Assembly: GCF_037038585.1 (NCBI RefSeq)
Contig: NC_092524.1
Span: 42,232,001-42,296,000 of the forward strand
Length of the DNA: 64,000 bases
Source: Patagioenas fasciata
Lineage: Eukaryota > Chordata > Aves > Columbiformes > Columbidae
Direction of reading: 5' to 3'
The notes below the pieces were generated by a model that worked only from the letters and a program-made list of their open reading frames with translations, was not told where the DNA came from and did no database searches. Position numbers and translations under genes: made by a program. Positions 61,921-64,000 of this stretch are shown here, piece after piece (within the stretch, counting starts at the first letter, position 1; the number at the start of each line of letters is the position of its first letter).

Positions 61921-62450
61921 CCTGTCCATTCAAGGACCTTCCTCCTTATCCCGTGGCTATTTAGATTCCTATTCCTTTAGCTTTCAGAATTGGGTCTTGT
62001 CAAAAGCATTTTGTGATCTGTTTGGAAAACTCCAATAGGATGTGAAGGCTCTTCCTCTAAAAAATGGTACTTTTTCAGGTGTTGCTTCATTCTGCTACAG
62101 TTTCTACTAATTTTCCTGGTATAAACATCAGGTGAAAGGTCCCCCAGAACCTTTCTTTAAAAACTGGTATTCTAAGAGCCAAAGTTTCAAGTGAAAGGTC
62201 ATACGCACTAAAATCAGCAATTTGGCTATTTCACCTCTGGCTTCTCTCAGATTACCTGGGTATATAATGCTTAGACCTTGCGGTCTGTTTGTTTCATTGG
62301 GTCTCTTATTTACACCATCGATTTCAGGTAGATCTTTTGATAAATTCTCCAGTAGAATTTCCACTTGCCCTGATTTGCTACAATAATTTCTAATTTCTAG
62401 CTAAACAGTTGCCTTGTAAGTCCTATGTTTTCCTTCACCTTTTATTAGAA

Positions 62451-64000
62451 TGAGAAACAAAAGATGCAAGAGACCACATTGGGTTGTTGCAGTGCTTTAA
62501 ATCTTGATTTATAGATGTAATCAGGAAATCAGACATCCATGGTGGGATTTCAGCAGTTAATCATTGGTGGTCTGGCTTTGCTGCCATTAAAGCCTTGGGG
62601 GTAGGCATTTTAATGGGCTTTAAGTGATGTTAAAAATTGTAATAATAATTCACATTAACATTCAGGCTTAATATTAGTATTACTTTACAAAGCTCTTTGC
62701 TCTTGCAGGAGTTCAGGGATCCTTATACTCCCTGTCAGATATAACTTATAAGAATCTACACACATCAACTAGGAGGGCCAGCAGGGCAAAATGATTTTTT
62801 TCCCCCTTTCTGTCCATTCTGTTCAGATTTTTAGGTGTAATTGTAGGATAATTGTAAAGGATGTATTTTTGAAATGTGTTCACACAGAATAATGTGAAGA
62901 GAAAAACCTAAACTGTTAGAATTCAGTTCTTTGGAACCTTTGTGAAATTGCAATATTTCTTAAATCATGTGGGAAATCAGCAATGGAATTGGTGTAGCAT
63001 GGATAGTCTTAATGTGATGTTAAATTCAAGTTACTCTATATGTAGTTACTGACATGATGTATTTCATTTTTGGGTTTACTGGCACAGTGTATCTTTGCAG
63101 TAGATAGAGTAGATGGTATTTTCAGAGAAAGACGTAGTGAGCCTCAGTGAGACTATTGAAATGGAAAAGAAATGGAAATGGAAATATAACTTGGCTGTGT
63201 AAGATACTGATTTTGACTGTGTCTAAGAAAACTCAACATCAATACATAAATGAGCTCATTATATCTGTAGTTAAAACTTACATCATTAGATTTCAAAGTC
63301 AGCAAGCAGACAGTTATGTAATGATAGACTTTCTCTGGGTTTTTGGGGCCCTTTTAGAGAATGAAACAATTTTTTTCATTGACAGGTGGCTATATAGGGC
63401 TTATGGCTGATTTTAACAATATGTGACAGTAAGAAAAATTAGAGCTCATTAACATTCACTCGACCCAGTGTCTGCACCACTGATCAATGCTTGGAATACT
63501 GTATGGGCTTAAAACGCTTAATGAATCTTTGTTTGACAGTAGCAGACTGTTGCTGGAGGAAAACGTGGATGATCTGATAGCTGGCAGCATGAATATGGCC
63601 TGCACTTTATAAATGAGGAAAATGTGAATAACTGGGGAGTAGAATGAGTGAGAGATGTTTGTCCAGGCTTGTGGTGATTGATGAACTGTATTGTGGTTGA
63701 CACACACATTCTACATTTTGCATAAAAGTGTTAGCATCTGATTGAGCGGAAAACCAGGGGAAAGCGAGATTGCCTATGTGATTAGTGGAAGGTAATCAGC
63801 CATCTGTTAGGCATAATGCACTTATTAAAGATGGAGATAGAAAGCATATGTGTGCATGTGCTTACACAGGATCTCTCACCTTTTATACAAGTATCCATGA
63901 AAATATAGAACTGTATATAAAGAACTAAGACAAGGCAAAAAAATTACTCTCAATCTATTTTTTTCTCTGACCAGAAAGATTACAAGCCTTGTTCCACTGT
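62451..64000. other. Non-coding unique DNA
   Basis: No gene or repeat was recognised. The stretch 63440-63850 has few low-complexity runs and several homeodomain-like TAAT cores plus an E-box (CATCTG), so it is flagged in the findings as a possible conserved element. Confidence 0.45.

Larger units (their letters stand above)
61186..62450 (-). mobile_element. Ancient CR1/L3-type LINE, 3' half, decayed and interrupted
   Basis: About 1.2 kb follows the amniote CR1/L3 order in reverse complement. The 3' landmarks are at the left: CTCAGCCTGTTCAGTTTTC (61197), CTTTTCCAGCTTTACTGTG (61273-61291) and TATTTTCTGTTCCTTTGC with AATGTTCCTAAAGTTTTATTTTC (61387-61430). Next come TTTTGACTGCTATTGACTG (61431) and, further right, TCAAGGACCTTCCTCCTTATC (61931), GTCTTGTCAAAAGCATTTTG (61993, the region for the FDK part of the polymerase), and AGAACCTTTCTTTAAAAACTGG (62146). 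It ends in the fingers region near 62450. A T/G tract (61565-61648) and T19 (61902-61920) expanded inside it. No frame is intact. Confidence 0.65.

Overview
The window looks like non-coding DNA from a bird macrochromosome. It is AT-rich throughout, has no visible CpG island, and its dispersed repeats are CR1-type LINEs plus LTRs of an endogenous retrovirus. Several CR1 copies carry the avian-style 3' end, a short repeated octamer-like motif with no poly(A) tail. A passerine or other neoavian is plausible because of the two well-preserved solo LTRs, but the sequence alone does not settle the lineage.

I found no protein-coding gene that I can support. Open frames are short (the longest is 166 codons), most begin at GTG or TTG rather than ATG, and the recognisable ones are LINE fragments. 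No tRNA, rRNA, known ncRNA or CRISPR array was seen. The window is best read as part of a long intron or a gene desert.

Layout: 0.15-0.64 kb is an ancient CR1/L3-type LINE on the minus strand, interrupted by a solo LTR (661-1307). A CR1 3' end on the plus strand follows at 2.84-3.21 kb. A second solo LTR of the same family lies at 7520-8171. From 8 to 28 kb there is mostly unique AT-rich DNA with simple repeats. It includes a possible regulatory module at 14.82-15.03 kb (an RFX X-box-like palindrome, a CRE-like octamer and a splice-donor-like site) and a G-quadruplex motif at 16.66 kb. CR1 copies follow at 28.72-29.40, 41.57-41.90 and 42.95-43.98 kb, the last carrying a decayed reverse transcriptase. 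Two diverged copies of an unidentified, possibly LTR-derived repeat lie at 33.85-34.03 and 45.12-45.29 kb. Ancient CR1/L3-type remnants lie at 47.64-48.41, 55.55-55.83 and 61.19-62.45 kb.

Almost all oriented transposons (about nine of ten) lie on the minus strand. LINEs and LTRs are usually retained antisense to a host gene when they sit in introns, so this hints that the window may lie in an intron of a plus-strand gene. A few plus-strand splice-site pairs that could bound small exons are listed as findings. I saw no new multi-gene system; the most interesting signals are the regulatory module, the strand bias and the unidentified repeat pair.
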